Shown: positions 24,931 through 39,900, counted from the first letter of the stretch. The stretch is DNA of 64,000 bases from Dromaius novaehollandiae (GCF_036370855.1 NC_088103.1:33645904-33709903), one strand, 5' to 3'. A program made the numbers and translations. Notes: generated by a model from the sequence alone, not told the origin.

Positions 24931-27900
24931 TTGTGTGGGGCTGGGGGGGAGTAGCGGGTCTGGGGGCCTCGTGTGGGGCTGGGGGACCTGGGAGGCCTCG
25001 TGTGGGGCTGGGGGGGCTCGGGCTAGGGGCCTTGTGTGGGGCTGAGGGTCCTGGGGGAGCCTTGTGTAGGGAGCAGTGGGGCTGGGGGCCTCATGTGGAA
25101 CTGGGGGACCTGGGGGGCCTCGTATGGGGCTGGGGGGCCTCAGGCTGGAGGGAGCAGTGGGGCTGGGGGGGTCCTGGGGGAGCTTTGTGTGGGGCTTAGG
25201 GCCTTGTGTGGGGTTGGGGGTCCTGGGGGGGCCTTGTGTGGGGTTGGGGAGGACCAGTGGGGCTGGGGGTCCCGAAGAAGCCTTGTGTGGGGCTGGGGGG
25301 TCTTATGTAGGGCTCAGGGGACAGCAGGGCTGTGGTCTAGTTTGAAACTGAGGGTCCTGGGGGGGCCTGGTGTGGGGCTGGGGGGAGCAGCAGGGCTGGG
25401 GGCCTTGTGTGGGGTTGGAGAGGGTTTAGGGGGTGCTTTGGGGCTGGAGAGCATCGCGTGCGGTTGGCAGGAGTTTGAGGGTAGCAGTGGGGCTGGGGGG
25501 GGGTTGGGGATGGCTGCAGTGGGGCTGGGGGGTGTTGGGGATGGCTGCAGTGGGGTGGGGGGAGGGGGGCAGCGAGGCGCAGGGGGACTGGGGAGGGAGG
25601 CACTAGAGAACAGGGATCTGGGGGGGCTGAACTGAAGATGGGTGATTTTGGGGGGGGGGGGGGTGTTAGGGTAACGTGGAGCTTTCCAGAGTGAGGAATG
25701 GGGGCTGAAGAGGGTCTTGGCTGGGGAGGCCGTGGGAGAAGCTTTACTCAGTGGAGCGGTTGCCACAGAGGACTGGGTGGCCCTGGCGTTTCTCCTGCTG
25801 GACAGGAGGCACCAGCTCCTCTTCTGACCTGGAGCTTGGGGTACAAATACAGAGTTAACCAGAATGAACCTGTGCTCTGGCCTCCAAACCAAGCGTGTGC
25901 AGTGCGTGCCCGTAAAACCGCTGGGAGAGAACCAGCTTCTCTTGCCCTTGCGGAGCCGTGTATTGTTGTAGGCTGAGGATCTGCTTCTTCCCATCTCTTC
26001 TGACACCAACAACAGTGGTTGTTTATGTGGGAGAGTGGCATGAAGGAAGTACTCGGATGTTTAGCTATCGAGATAAGTGTCTAGCGTCTAGCCCTGTGGG
26101 AAGAGGAGTCCCTTGTGCTTTTTACTGTAACTCTGCTGTTCAGCCCCCTCTTCTGGACCTAAGGAACATGATCAGGTCACCACTGACTGTTTGCTGGCTC
26201 TGACATTGACCAGTCTGTCTTCCAGCACTTTGAAAAAGTTTAGCAAAAGCTTAACTTCTTCATTTACAGTAAGTTTTAACCTGTGTGTCTCTACCCGGCT
26301 GAGTCCTGAGCAGCAATAGAATAATATCCCCGCTATGTTTTACTCTGAAAGGCAAGCCATCGCTCGTGTCTTCCAAATAAGTGTTGCTCTTTATGAGGTT
26401 CCAGGCAAGAAATATAGCTGTTAGTCCTCATTGCTCAGGTGCTTATTTGGTTAATTGCTTAAACTGGTAGAGTGGACTGAGACAAGGAGATCTTGCAAAT
26501 CTGTGACTTTGGAATAAAAATAATTTCTTAATGATCTGTACATGCCAGTACTGTGGTACTTCAGTGCTGGTCTGCTGAATTTGCTTAGTGACCTGTAATA
26601 TCTAATCTTAGCTATTCAACCTTCATGAGTTTCCAGTCATCTTGGTTTAGGAGTCAGCTGCTTAAAATACTACTGACAAGAGTGATGATGATGTGTGTGG
26701 GATGGAGGGAGATTTGAGTCTGTAATGAGGAATGGCAGAGACCCTTGTTTGGAAAGACTCCTTGCTTCCTGTTGGCTTAAGGGGTTGATCAGGACCTCAC
26801 TGCAGTCAGAGCTCAAACACTAGAAAAGCTGCTATTGGCAGTGATGATAGATTGCATGCAAGAAGTAATATGAAGGCCTGTTTATACTAGCATTTTCTGC
26901 TTAACGGTTCTTCCTACTGTCATCTCAGTTGGCAGCAAGAGCTGAGAGCTTCTGTAGCAGGACCTCAGAGGTGCTCTTACTGCTGCTTTCAAACGCAGGA
27001 AACTCTCGTGCGAGGTATAGCATATGTGTACTCTGCTGAGGTTTTTTCTTGTTTTGTTGGCAAAGCTGGCAAAACTCAGAGGTTGGTTTTGCTGAAGTCT
27101 GGTAAATGACTTCTGCCACCACTCATGCTCAACTAGTCTGTCCTCCTTTGCCTGAGCTGTGAGCTATTAGGTGGTTTAGACTAAAAGAGGAAATTGCTGA
27201 ACAAAGTTTCCTGCCTTAGGAGAAATATTCTAAAGCTAATCAGCTTTTAATAATATGTATCAGTTTCTCTATGGTTAGCAACAAGTTTTTGTTCTGGGAG
27301 CTGAAATTATGTTCTTGAGCTTGCAGGGCAGAGCATATCCTCCAAGTTGGAGGATCCACAGAATCACATACCTGTTAAATGAAGGGATTTGGCTGTACAA
27401 ATTATTTCATGAAACTAGCAGCTCTTTTTTTTAAAAAAAGAAAAAAAAACTCCTATTTGCCTATCTTGGGAGAGTTCTTGATTGCAATCGGAGCTTCTTG
27501 GAAAAGCTCCTGGCTATATCTGTGCAAGGCTATGCCCTGAGAAGGAGTTAGTCTCCGTTGCCATCCAATACCTGCTTTTATTTTTAAAATGTGGTTGAAT
27601 ACCTCTGAAGTGGAATATCTTGATACACTGAACTGCAAGTGAAAAAGCAAATTTATACTTCCATTGCTTTGTGATAGGTTTTGAAATATGTAGAATCCAG
27701 GCTGGACTGTTGTTTTTGCATCCTCCATCTTGAACTTGGGCCATGTACTTGAAAACCAGTGCTCTGACTTCTGGTCTGTGGCTACTTGGGGATCACGGAC
27801 TACTCCTGAAGGGTTGGCAAAAGGTAGCTGAGAAAAGCAGACCTGTTGTCAGCTGCTGGAAATGATTATAAAGGATCCCCTGGAGACTTTTCAGGGTGTA

Positions 27901-30900
27901 AACAGACTGGGGATTTCCCAGTGTTTTTCTCATTGTGGAGCTGTTTCCCCTCTGCCCACTTTGGGTTTCTCCTTCAACAGAAACTTCAGAGCAACATCAG
28001 TTAAAAGACGCTTCTTCATGCAGATGCAAATACTGCTTTTCCCCTGAGGCTGCCCTTCTTGCTCCTAAATGAGCTCCATGAATAGCGAATGTAACAAATT
28101 TGTACTGTACCTGTAGCTTTGAAGTTTGGCTCTTCCTAATGAAATCCTCCAACGCTTCCAAGCTCTTTGTGTGAACCCTTGTACTGATATGTAGATGGTG
28201 ATACGAGGTCGAACAGTGCGGTAGTGGCTGTGGGTGGGAGGACAGTGCTTGACTAGGTTGCGTAGCAGTCACACCTGCCCCTGAAACTGGATGACTATCA
28301 GTGTTGACTAGCCTTGGCTGAGCTCTGTTGCCGTGGGTATGCTACTTGCTGTCCTCCAGGTAGCTGGCTTAAAGCTAGTGGTAGATACTCCTGCGGTTGT
28401 AGTGGTTTCAGCATAGCTGTATGGCATGGTTGTTTATTTTTCAAAGTTAGTTACTGCTACAGGCTTTTTACTTTATCTGAATCACTTCCAAGCCTACCAA
28501 ATTTCTTAGGGAGTAAACATGGTCCTTCTGGATTGCTGTGTAGCGTGTAAACTGGTGTGTGTAGCTAACCGACCAGGTCTGCTCTGCACAAAGCAGAGCT
28601 CAGCTCTCCAGAGCTGGTTGCTGCAGTGTCTTTGCACCTGGATCTTGGGTAGTTTGGTGCTGCTCATCCTGAGAGGCTTGGTGTTTTTTGGGAAGCACAG
28701 AGTTGTTGCAGGAATGAGGGAGGGGTGTCTGGCTTGCCTAGCGAAGTCTGGGCAGAATTTGCTCGTTGTTGCATCTGATCTGAAGAATGACATTTGAGTA
28801 GCCCTGGGGAAGAGCGTGCTTGCAGACAAGTCCCTGCCCTGAAAAGGGGGCATTTAAGGGTTTGCTTTGTGTGTTGTCAGTGTCAGAATGCCTTGTGTCA
28901 GCAAAGAGTGTTCCAGTGTGAATCATCTGGCATCTAGGGTGTTATTAAACCCAGTTTGGAAGCAGGTTTTATGCATGCAGGAGAAACTTGTTGCATAGCA
29001 GGTGGAGGTGTTTTCCCCTCATTGCACATCTTACTCATCTGCTCCAACCACTTGCTAACCTCCCACACTGTTTTGCTGGTCCTTATATTGACCTCTCTTG
29101 CTCTGGAGTCTTCCCAGTCAGGTAACTTTGAAAAATTGTGTGCAACTGTTGCTGCTCGTGAGGAATTCATGTGTTTGTGTCACTCCTTTTCTGTGCTGCA
29201 CAAAAAGGAGCTCTAAAGCCAGAGACAGGGGAAACTAAACTGTTGCGGCTTTCCACGTGGGTTTCTTAGCAAATACTGGGATATGGAGATGGCCTGGACA
29301 CCCTCAGTGCTTTTGGGGCAAAGGAGCTCTGCATGCATGCAAAGTGTAGGGCAATTATACACAGACCCTGTGCATGGCTGTTCCTGGGAGGAGTGTGGCT
29401 ATATCCTGGCTAGAATCACTTCCATCTGGCTATGTCCCCATTACTGTGCTAGAAGTTATTGCCATGTGGAGCTTGAGAGCTGGCCAGCGGGTCAGTGCCA
29501 CTACTCTGAACATAACCACCTGGCTGAACATTTACTACAGAGGTTGAACATTTACTACAAAGGTCTTGGACAGTCTCTGGTGCAGCCTGGTGATGGGGGG
29601 GAGGAAGGGGGAAGTGAAATGCAGGTGGAGATAGAGAATGTCAGATGGGACTAGTCTTTTTCCTAAGTGTTTCAAGATACCACTAGACTTAGAGAATGGG
29701 TTTTTACAGCCTGCTGTTGAGGGTCACACTCTGCTCCATCCCAGGGCCTAACATGCATACGCCATGTTTACTTTCCAGTTTACCTTTTACACAGTAAAAT
29801 TGCTCGTGTTGTATGAGGACCTAAAGGCTGCATAATTATGACTTAGCCCTTGCCTAGTTGAACTCTGTCCCATTGCTTGGGGTGGGATGCTCATGTACTC
29901 TCTCCTGCTGTGGTATCCTCAGCTGCATCCTCAACTGACCAGCTGGGAGGCTAAAGCTGGCATAGAGCCCTTGCAGTGGCCTTATGGGACTAAGAGGAGG
30001 GAAACTGCTTTAAGGAAAGTCACTCATCTTAAATAACCTTACTCTGTCTTGTTTTTGTTTTGTTTTTTTCCCCTGCAGTAATAAGAGGGAAGCAGTGCAC
30101 TCACTGGGAGAGCCCATGGGCCTTTCCAGCTGATCCATTGTTATTGTTTCATAAAAGCCTTTCAATACAATAAGCTGGTATATTATTTTGTATATCTTTA
30201 AAAACAATTGGGAATTTCTTCGTTTGTTGTTCTGTGGCTTCATCATCTTTTCTTGCAAAGTACCCCTCTTGATGTCTGAGGAGCTTGGTGGTGTCGTAAA
30301 AGCAATGTATTGATCATGTCATTGGAAGCTGTTCATCGTGCACCATATGGGCAGCTTTAGATTCTTCTAGATTAAATACTGGTCCAATTCTATTGTGCTT
30401 CTTCCTGCTGGTATGTACCCTAAATGTGCTCCTTGCTGTGCTCTCATTAGGCTTCAGGTAGGAATGCACTGTGCTCAGCTTGTGCTCTTCTTCCTTTTGC
30501 CCCTCTAGAGATGCTGCACAGAAAATAGCTGCCCTAATTGTAAGAAAATCCTTACTGGGATCTACTTCCTTTTTCAGCTTCCCAAGTACAAAGTCTGTGC
30601 TGGTTCTGTAGCTATTCATGAGACAAATGAACACTGTCTGTCTTTCGCTGAGTAAGAGACTTCAGAGTTGGGCAGTGGAGGGTAGGCGTGAGATTTTGGA
30701 TAGTGTAACACTATCACTGGGAAACTGCTTAAGAGTTTCTAGGGTCCTTTTGGAAACAACAGGGAAGCTGGTGATGAAGATAGTCAGATGCTGCAGCTTT
30801 GATGAGGCTTGTGCAGAATCAGAGGAGCAGCTTTAATGCCTCTGTTCTGCAAAGCCAGCTGTCCCAGCTCTGAAGCACTCTGTCCCAAGGGTCTCTATTA

Positions 30901-33900
30901 AATGAGCCTCAAAGAATTGCTGTGCTCGGTGAATCTGATCTGGGAATAACTGTGCAAGGTGAGGGTTAAATCTCTTCTGCATTGGTTGCCTGTTCTCTGA
31001 AGCTGGTAGGTGTAACCCTAGCTGTACTACCAGCAGCCTGGTTACAGACTGGGGACTGAAATGCTTGTCAGGGTTTCCTCTGTGTTGCCAGGTGGGACTT
31101 TGAGAAGGGTGCTGGCTTGGAGAGGGATAGTAGCTAGGTTTCGCTGTATGATCACCCCAGAACTTCCTTGCTAAGGCAAGATCTGAATCCAGACACGGAG
31201 CACAAACACTCCCGGGAGGCATAGAGCAGGAGCTGAGCGCAGTATGGGCAGCCTGACTAGCGGGCTGAGTGCTTAAAAAGTTTCTTCCCAAACCTGCTGC
31301 TGTTTGATATAAGACAATGATATTTTAATCATGCAACAAAAATGAGGCACTTGAACGCTTTTCGTGCGGCAGTTGTGGAGCACGTAATGATGATACGCAA
31401 AGCCCCAGGGCTAGTGTGGGAAGCGTAGGTGTGCCCTGAAACCTGCAAATGATAGGACCAGGGTCGAAACAGGTGATGTGGATGAGGGGAGTTAATGTGT
31501 AATAAGTGGTTTGAATGAAGGGGGTCATACTAATTTGGATTCTCCTGTTTTGAGCATTTGGAAGTGTTTTACTTGATTGAAAAAATGAGTCGGAGACAGG
31601 AAACGGTTAAACAGCTGCTCTTGCTACTCCATAAACAGTTGTGGTACATGGTTTGATGTCTTGTCTCTTCTTGCTTGTTTCTATCCTGTTTATTTTATGA
31701 TTGACAGGGCAAACAGCAAGCAAAACAGTCTAGCATGTCCCTTCGTTCAGTGGGGAGTTTGCCTGCCTCTACACAGCCAGATGCCACTGCGAGAAGCTGC
31801 GGAATGGGCGTACTCGCACTAACTCTGTTAGCACAGCAACCAAGTTTCCTCTTGTCTTGTAATGAGAAGAGTTTCTGACAATTTGGGTGATTTAATGTAG
31901 TCTGGCTGTGCTGCACTGACTTTTAAATAACATTCTTTTGTGTAGCCAATTCTAATGTTGAAGCAGAGGTGGCAGTTATGCTTTTTACTCATTCTTGATT
32001 GATGCAGCTAGTGTATTTTACAAGTTCTGGTACTAAATTTTTCTGAATTGGTACTTTCTCCTCCACTATTTTAGCATCTGTGCTTATGTTCAGGAGTATG
32101 GATTACTCTCCTCACAACTTAGCCACTTCAAATTTTACTTTAAGGAGTAGCAGGGTTTTTTTCATTAAGTTGAGGTATATGCTTCTGGCCTGAATTAAGC
32201 TTGCAGTACAGATACAGCTATCACTCTTTACTAGTATAATTTTCCAATTTTCTTTGTTTTGTGGAAACTTTAATGTGATTTTCCAGAGGTTTTCATGCTT
32301 TAATGTTAAAAACATTTTAGTATGTTGCACATATGCACTTTGCCTTCCTGTCCTTGAAGCTCTCTGGACTTAACCCAACCTTTCTCTTCAGTTTTTTTTA
32401 AAGGTAACTTGAACATGCTAATTTCACTTTTGTCACTAGCTATGATTTAAAGCAGGTCTTTGTACAGCCCATTATAGCATCTGTGGACACTTATAATTTG
32501 TCTCAAATAAACTAATTTATCTAAATCTTTTTTTCTTTTAATGCAGGCTGGGGGGACCTGATCCTCTGGACTACGTCAGCATGTACAGGAACCTGGGAAA
32601 CCCCACACTGAATGTTCCTGAGCACTGGCACTATGTCAGCTTTGGTTTAAGTGACTTATATGGAGACAACAGAGTACATGAGTAAGTCTCTTAAGAGTTC
32701 TGTTGGGGTGTGTGTGTGTGTGTGTGTGTTCTGTTTTGTATTGCATTTGGGGGGCTAGATAAAACCCCAAACTGCTGTTCTTATTATTTGATCTACTGTG
32801 AATACTGTAGTCCTGGTCTTGCTAAGGGATGCCATGTGCTTCTTCTTGCATGTAGAAGATGTACTATGTTCCCCCCTTCAGAATTAAGGCCCACTTTGAA
32901 TAATGCAGTGTATTTCCTTGTTAGTATAAATGTTGGTGGGGAGGGTTGATTTTTTTTCTCTTCTTCCTGAATGTCCTCCCCTCCTTCCCCCTTGTTTAGT
33001 CTGTTATGGTTATATGCTTAAATCCTGACCCCTCCCTGCACATGTTAATGCCTTTCTCTGGAAAACTGCTGTAAGGGCATTTTTCCTGCTGCTGGCACAG
33101 CAATGTTAGTGTCAGCAAGTGGACTGCCATCCCAGTGACTGCTGTATAAGATGCCAATCTATAGTACAGAAGCATAAAATGGTAATTGTTTGCCTCTATT
33201 CTGTCCAATAATTGAGTGATTATCTTGGCTTGTTAGTGTGGACAGTCTTTAGCAGGTGTTTTGTATCAGATCAGGCAAGCAGTGTGGCCTGATCTTGTTT
33301 TGGTATGTCTTTTACTGACTTTGCTCCTTAACTTTACATAAAGTGAGTTGCAGTAGCCAAGCTGTCATGATCCCAGGGCTGTGAACACAGCCTTTTAACT
33401 AGCTAGAAATCAAAAAAAGGTTTCCAGTGTTGCTGTTCCTTAGCTCTTAGTTTAGTGAAACTGTCTTGCACTGTTTCATAGTCATAGGATAAATATCCTT
33501 GATGAATGCTGCAGCAAAGGCCCCATTTCGTTCATTCAAGCTCTCCCTCTTTTGTTTGTCTTGGTTAAGTTTCAGCCAGCAGTTTTTCATCCTGGTGCTT
33601 TTCTTGCAACAGCAGCAGTCAAACAGCCTCTTTAACCTTATCTGTGTCCTCAAGGCAGCCACTCCTGCTTGCGGGTACAGCACTGTTTTTAAGACAAGCC
33701 TCTTTTAAGAGGGGAGCCTCGGTGATGTGTTTGACCCACAAACCCCATTCACTCATCGCTGGGGCAAGGTAGGGCAAGAGAAAGATGAAAGAAAATAATT
33801 GGAAATTAAGTTAAAGGCTTCCTTCCCTCATTTCCACAAGAGACCCAGTCCTGGATATGCAGGTCTTCACACATGCCTTTTTTTCCTCAAATCATGAGCT

Positions 33901-36900
33901 TTCATCTTTGCCACTAAGAATCTGAGGTTGCCAAGACTAGGTCATCTGTGTATGGCTGCTTTGTTTTGCTGGAAATGAATTTTGTGGGGAGAAAGCCTTC
34001 TGCTGACTTCCCCTTCTGGTGGCTTATCAGCCTGAGACACGCTCTCGCAGGGTGAGGCTGTTCTTTTTGCTCAGGCTCTTGCTTGATGGTTTTGGGAAAG
34101 AGTAAGGAGCAGACATGGGGGTCTCTCATGAAGACATCAAGGGTGAGGGGTGGCTTAATGTATTTTTATGAATGAAGAAGCAAATATGTAAGGACATAGC
34201 CTCCTTGCCACTGATTGTAGCACGCACTGGCCTCTCAAACTCAAGCTGCTCTCACCAAATACTGCTCTTATTCTATAGTGGAAAGCTGAAGGAGAAGGGG
34301 TGAAAATATCACATGGATGGAATATCAGTTTTTAAAATCTGCTTGGGATGAGACCTTCTGTGTCTTCATACTGTTAAATGCTTCAGTCCAGAAATTCATA
34401 ATCGGAAACCTTTTGCTGGTTACAATTCACACGAATTTAAAAAAAAAAAAAAAAAAAAAACTGGACATAGGCAACAGGCAGTTTCCTAGGCCTGAGGAAG
34501 GAAGGAGTGGCAAAGTCCTCTCCAGACTCTGGGAGGTCTGGAAGGCCCTGAGCACCATGCCTGTACCTCAGCCTGGGAAGGGAGCACGGGGCTCAGTGAG
34601 CGAGCTCGCCTTGGCTGCTGGGAGCGCCGCACTGCAACAGGAGCCTGCAGCTGGATGCTGCACGTGAACAGTGAGCCCAAGGTACTGTTTCCTTGCAGGC
34701 TTTGGCAGAAACCTGTTGAGTACAGGACTGTTCAGATCTGTCAAAGTGATTTCTGTGCCCCATGTGTACATATGTATGTCCATTCTCTCTGTGTGGGCTG
34801 GGACATTGTTCCTGGGCTCCAGAGCAGGGAGTCCCTGTGTCATTTGCCCTGCAAAGCTTAGCTGTCTACACCCTGCACTGTCTTTATTTTAGCTTTATCC
34901 TTGGGGCTACAAAATACAATATTACATGTGCTGTTGAGAAGGCTGGAGCTGGTTCTGTCTTTATTGTGAATAATCTTAATATACATTTATGTGTGTGGTA
35001 AGGCTGTCAAAGCCTACATATCTCCTAAACATTGAACCGGAAATTATCATCTGGTATGTGAGCACTGAAGACAGGCACAGGAGAGATTTAAAAGGAGCTC
35101 AGCACTGTCCCGATCCAATATCGGGGGGGGGAGTTTCATTATGATCCCAAGGACGAGATTAAGACGCTAAAACTGGTCAAATATCGTACAACCTTTTAAC
35201 TTTATTTTCCACGGAGTGGGGAATAAAGGTGGGGAAAGGCAGAGGGGAAGAGAGAGAGAGAGGGAAAAGGGGGAGAGAGAAAGAGATATCACCACCCGTG
35301 GATCCAGCGGCGTCCCGTTGGTCCTCTTCACCCTGGGTGTAAATTTTAGCAATGCGCGTGCGGTAATTACAACTCGAGCAGGGTCTGACCCTAAGTTCCC
35401 ACTGAAAAGTTCGGAGCCAAATCAAGGCAAATTAAATAGATAAATTGTAATGACACGCATGCAGTAGTTACAGCTCGAGTTGGGTGCCTCCGAAGAGGGA
35501 CGAGGAGGGAGGGCCGAGAGAGGGAGCAAGAGGGGGGGGGCCAAACAAAGAAATCCCTCGGCAATTATAGCTTTTTCAAATTAAGTTTTCCCACCCCTCA
35601 CGTGGTAGTTCAGACCAATAGTAATATTTGGGTCTGGGGTCTCCTGCTCCTTATTGGGTCTCATCACTGTCCCTAGGTAGGCCGTTTACTGTTGCCGTTT
35701 CTGCTGACAGGTGTGTCTCCATTCTTAGGTCCAGCCATTAGCTCTCAAGGTCCTGACAAAGAAGGTGATAACTCCAGCAATTAGCACTGTTTCAGCAGTG
35801 CACAGGAATGCAAATTGCTGGTAACGCCCTTATCATTCCCGCCTGCAGCAGCTCTGGGCCCTTTCTCACTGTACTAGGGAGTGCGGCCTAAGGCTTCAGC
35901 AAATTTAGCCACTCATGCCAAGCAGGTTTTATAGAAGTTGTGCTAAAAACGGACAATAATTTACAGTCCAGATCCCAAAGTCTCTGCCCGATTGTGGTCT
36001 TGTTCAGTGCAGGCTTGGTGTGTCCTGGGTGGTCACAGGGAGACCATCTCAGGGGTCGCAGCAGCCCAGTCCTGTTTCCGCCAGGGACAGATGGCTTGTT
36101 CAGGGTTGTGGCCTGCCTGCACCCCATGCACCAAGAAATGTTTAAGGCAAAAAATTCATTCATCAGTCCGCCACAAGCACCCACCAGCGCTTCTTGTTCC
36201 CAGTGGCAGTCACTGTTTGCTAAATACTCTTGAAATGTGACTGCCTACATGAACTGCACATCACCAGATTGGCACTGCACGCACACTGCATGAATGTAGC
36301 GATTATTCTGTGCATTCAAGAAGGTCTTGTTCTCTGGGAGGCAATCTCTTGTTTAAAAGAATTGGGTATCTCTCTCTATGTTTCTTGAAGGACTTTGGAG
36401 TTCTGCTGTCGCAGATAACATGTGCTATGGGATAGTTGGCAGGAGCAAAGGGTGACAGTGGAGTTGTCTAAATCTTTGGAAATTTTCCTTTAAAGCTGGT
36501 ATCATGCAGAACTGGCATCTGGAGAGGTTTTTTTTTTCTTTTTTTCTCCCTCAAAAAAGCACTGCAAGAGTGCAGACTGCAAAGAATGCAGAGTTGGACC
36601 TGCTTGTGACAGTCAACAGGGTTCCTACAATAGGGACGTGTTTCCATAACCCTGCCAGCTTTCATCCTTTAGTAAGGGGAAGGTAGTATATTGCCAAAGG
36701 CCTTTGAAATCTCCCTAGCTGACTTTGGGTAATGCATAACTTATCTCTCATAGACCTCTTCTGGTGCTACAGTACAATTTAGACCAATTATAATGCAGTA
36801 TGAAATGAAAAGGACTTTTTGAGGGGTTTTGAGTGAACCAAAGCTGAATAGGAGGCCCTTATATTTTTTTATCTATAATGGAATAGCAAACAGATGTAGC

Positions 36901-39900
36901 AAGTAATGTGAAGAAGTTGATCTTAATTTATATTTTTAATAAGAACCTGGAAAGTCTGAAGTGGAGCTCTCCCTGTGCCTCCTTGTTGACAGATTTATTT
37001 TCAGTTAAAACAGCACTATTTCCTGCTCTGCTTAAATATCAGCTATGCTCTGCTTACAAAACAGGTCTGTTTTTAAGAGTCTACAAAATAACATAGAAGA
37101 AATCTAAGAATTTCAAATGGGGAAACCTCTTTCATTTAAAAACAGTCGGTGTTTCATGGTATAATGGCAACTGTGACACCAGCTGCGCTGGGCTCATCGC
37201 TCTAAAAATCCAAAATCGTGACGTAATGACCGTGTTATGGAACCACAGGCCTCTCGGTGGGATTTCATGCCAAGTTGCTTGCATGGCAGTAAGTTTCTCC
37301 AGTCGAGCATGCTGCACAACTTGAGTGGCAGCAGAAATCCTGTGACACTTCTGCAAGTTTTTCCTCCATTTTTAACTTTCCTGACTACTTTAAAATTAAA
37401 ACTGATGTGTAACTCTTTGAATCCTTGCAGCAGGGTTAGAATAGAACTTTTTTTTTTTTTTTTTTTGGACTGTTACTGCATGACAGGGATGGGTAGATGT
37501 GTAACGTGTGCTGGCAGGGAGCCTCTGGCGACTCTGACTGTGGGAGATGTGACAGGCCCTGCTCCCTCTTCCCCCCTCGCTAGCAGCTACGGCCCCATGG
37601 CAAAGTTGGCAGTAGGGAGCATAGCCCTGTGCTTCAGTGCAGCATCTCAGCTGGCAACTGCAGATTCATGCTCAGATGCCAGACTGTCTTCTGGCAGGGT
37701 CAAGGCAAAGGCATCTGATTCTTCCTGCGGTTTCCAAGCGCTGTGGTAACTTGTGACTATGCGGAGAGCAGGCATCTGAGGGAAGCAGCTTCAGCAGTTG
37801 TAGCTGGACTCGGGAGACTCAGTGACAACACCAGCTTCAGCTCCCGCTGTGTCACAGCGTGCTCCGGCCCCTGGATTGTGCTGGCACAGGGGTTTGCAGG
37901 GCTGTCCAGGGAGCTAAAGTGATATGGTTTGTCACCAGATTGGCTCCTAGCTCCGGTTCACAGATAGGCCAAGGCTGGATCTCCAGTTAATTATTCCTGT
38001 AGTTCAACAAGTGCTCACCCTTTTTGTCAACAATTTTAAAAGTGCATGGAAAATGAGACCCACGAAACCAAAATCCCTGAAAACCTTGAATAGTCTTATT
38101 TGTATTACAGTTGCAAGGCTGTAATCCAGAGCCATAATAGAAAGCAAAATTTAAATTTTCGCTAGGTTAAGATAAGTTGTGTATTTGAGGCCTTCCTGTA
38201 TCCTGAGAAGAAACACTGCAAGTGGGTTTGTTTAGCTTTTTATGTAAATGTCAATAATTGGGTTTCCTGGTCCACACAAACCTCATATTGACGAGGGTTT
38301 TTCTGGCAGCTTGCCGGGAGTGTAAGTGCAGCCTCACATTTGCATAAAACCGAACAGATTACAGCTGCCTCCATCTCCAATACAGATGCATGGTGCCACC
38401 CGCAGAGACAACAGGTTCCAACTTGCTGTGGTCCTTTTGATTTGGGCTACTTACCATTTGGATCGAGTGGGCGCAGAGCATGCCGGGATAATGTGTTGTC
38501 TCTGTGGGTGGTGCCTCCCTATTAAAGGTGAGGGTAAGCATGAGCCTTTCAAGATCTCCAGTCCAGCTTGTGTTCTGCTTGCTTGTATAGATCCTCTGAA
38601 TGACCTTAACTTGTAAAAGGGCAAGGATGCTTGTTAGAGCTGGGAGGAAGAAAAAGGAGCGCAAAACTGGATCAGGTAACAAATGCAAGGCTTGCAGAGG
38701 GGTGGATGTTTTCTGGAAGGCTTTTTCCAAGCATGAAAGGAGTTTGAAAAGAGTATTTAGAAAATAGCCTGAAAGTTGGAACGAGTGCTCTCTTTCTTTT
38801 TAGTGCGTGCTGGCTTCTCTTTTGAGCCTGCATGAATGTAGGATGGAGTGGTGCTGACAGCTGTCACTTTAGTGGCCTCTTAGTTCTGTAGCTTTTCATA
38901 AGTTTAAAAAGCTCGCTGCCCTCAGCTTGCTAGACTTTAGCCTTAAATTTTGATATTTAATGTGTCCCTAACTGCTTCATAAACTATATGCTTAAAGCAC
39001 CACTGAAATATTACACCAACTCCAAGGTGACAGTGAACACTTCAAAAATGCTGGAGATGGACTCTGCCCCTCTTTGTCTTCACAAAAATGCAATAAAATA
39101 AAGGACCTTTAAGAAGAGAGTAAATCAGGGAGGGGTGCTGGTTGTTCTGGGTTGATACTGCAGAGGAGACCTTGAAGCAGCTTTTAGAGTTCAGCATATC
39201 TGCCTTGAAGGGATGAAAGATCCTATCAGTTAAATTTGGGAATTGAGTCTGCAATTGCAGGAAAATTATTAAAATCTCAAGGTTTTTTTCCAGCTTTTGT
39301 GGCTTCCACATTTCTTCCAAATGTGACATTTAAGAATACTCTATGCAGAGGAGACCAAGGACTTTCTTAAATAAAAGCTTAGAGGCGCAAACCCTCCCCT
39401 CATCCTCAGTTTGTTTCACTGGGCTGTTAGCTCTGAAGTCAAATGGCACCTGCCATGTAAGGGTTGGCTACTGGGAAGCTGCTTTAGCACATGGAATAGG
39501 GAAGGGAGGTTGAGTTTTGGGGACAAATCCTCAAGTTGAGGGTCAGGAGGGTAGAAGCAGTGGTTCTGCTCTCAGGTCAGGCTTTTGTGAGCTGTGACTG
39601 TGAGGGGTTGGTTGTGGGGAGCAGCCATGAGAGCACAGCAATTCTGGAGACTTGGCATCACTCTGACAAGCTTCTTGCCGTTCTCTGTGGCTTCCTGCTT
39701 CATGTTGCCGTGGCTTCGTCTGTAGGAGTTGTCCATTAGCCAGTACACTGAAGGAAATATTTCTTCTGGGCTTTGTTGCTAGAGATGTAGCATCTACCCC
39801 AGCAGAAGGAAATAATGTGAAGGGGGACGTTGATAAACATGAGTTTAGAAAGGAGGTACGAGAGCTAAGGCTGCAGGGGTAAGGGTCCAGCGTGGGCACT

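Noticed and set aside
25036-26012. Long open frames on both strands (about 199 and 232 codons)
   Set aside because: They are low-complexity translations of the G-run minisatellite in SUFU intron 1.
34439-34460. Poly(A) tract as the tail of a processed pseudogene
   Set aside because: No coding sequence was recognised upstream and no target-site duplication was evident; the same holds for 10891-10927 and 63521-63544.
37237-37749. 170-codon plus-strand frame in SUFU intron 2
   Set aside because: It contains a poly-Phe stretch from a T run, no known motif and no flanking splice or promoter evidence.
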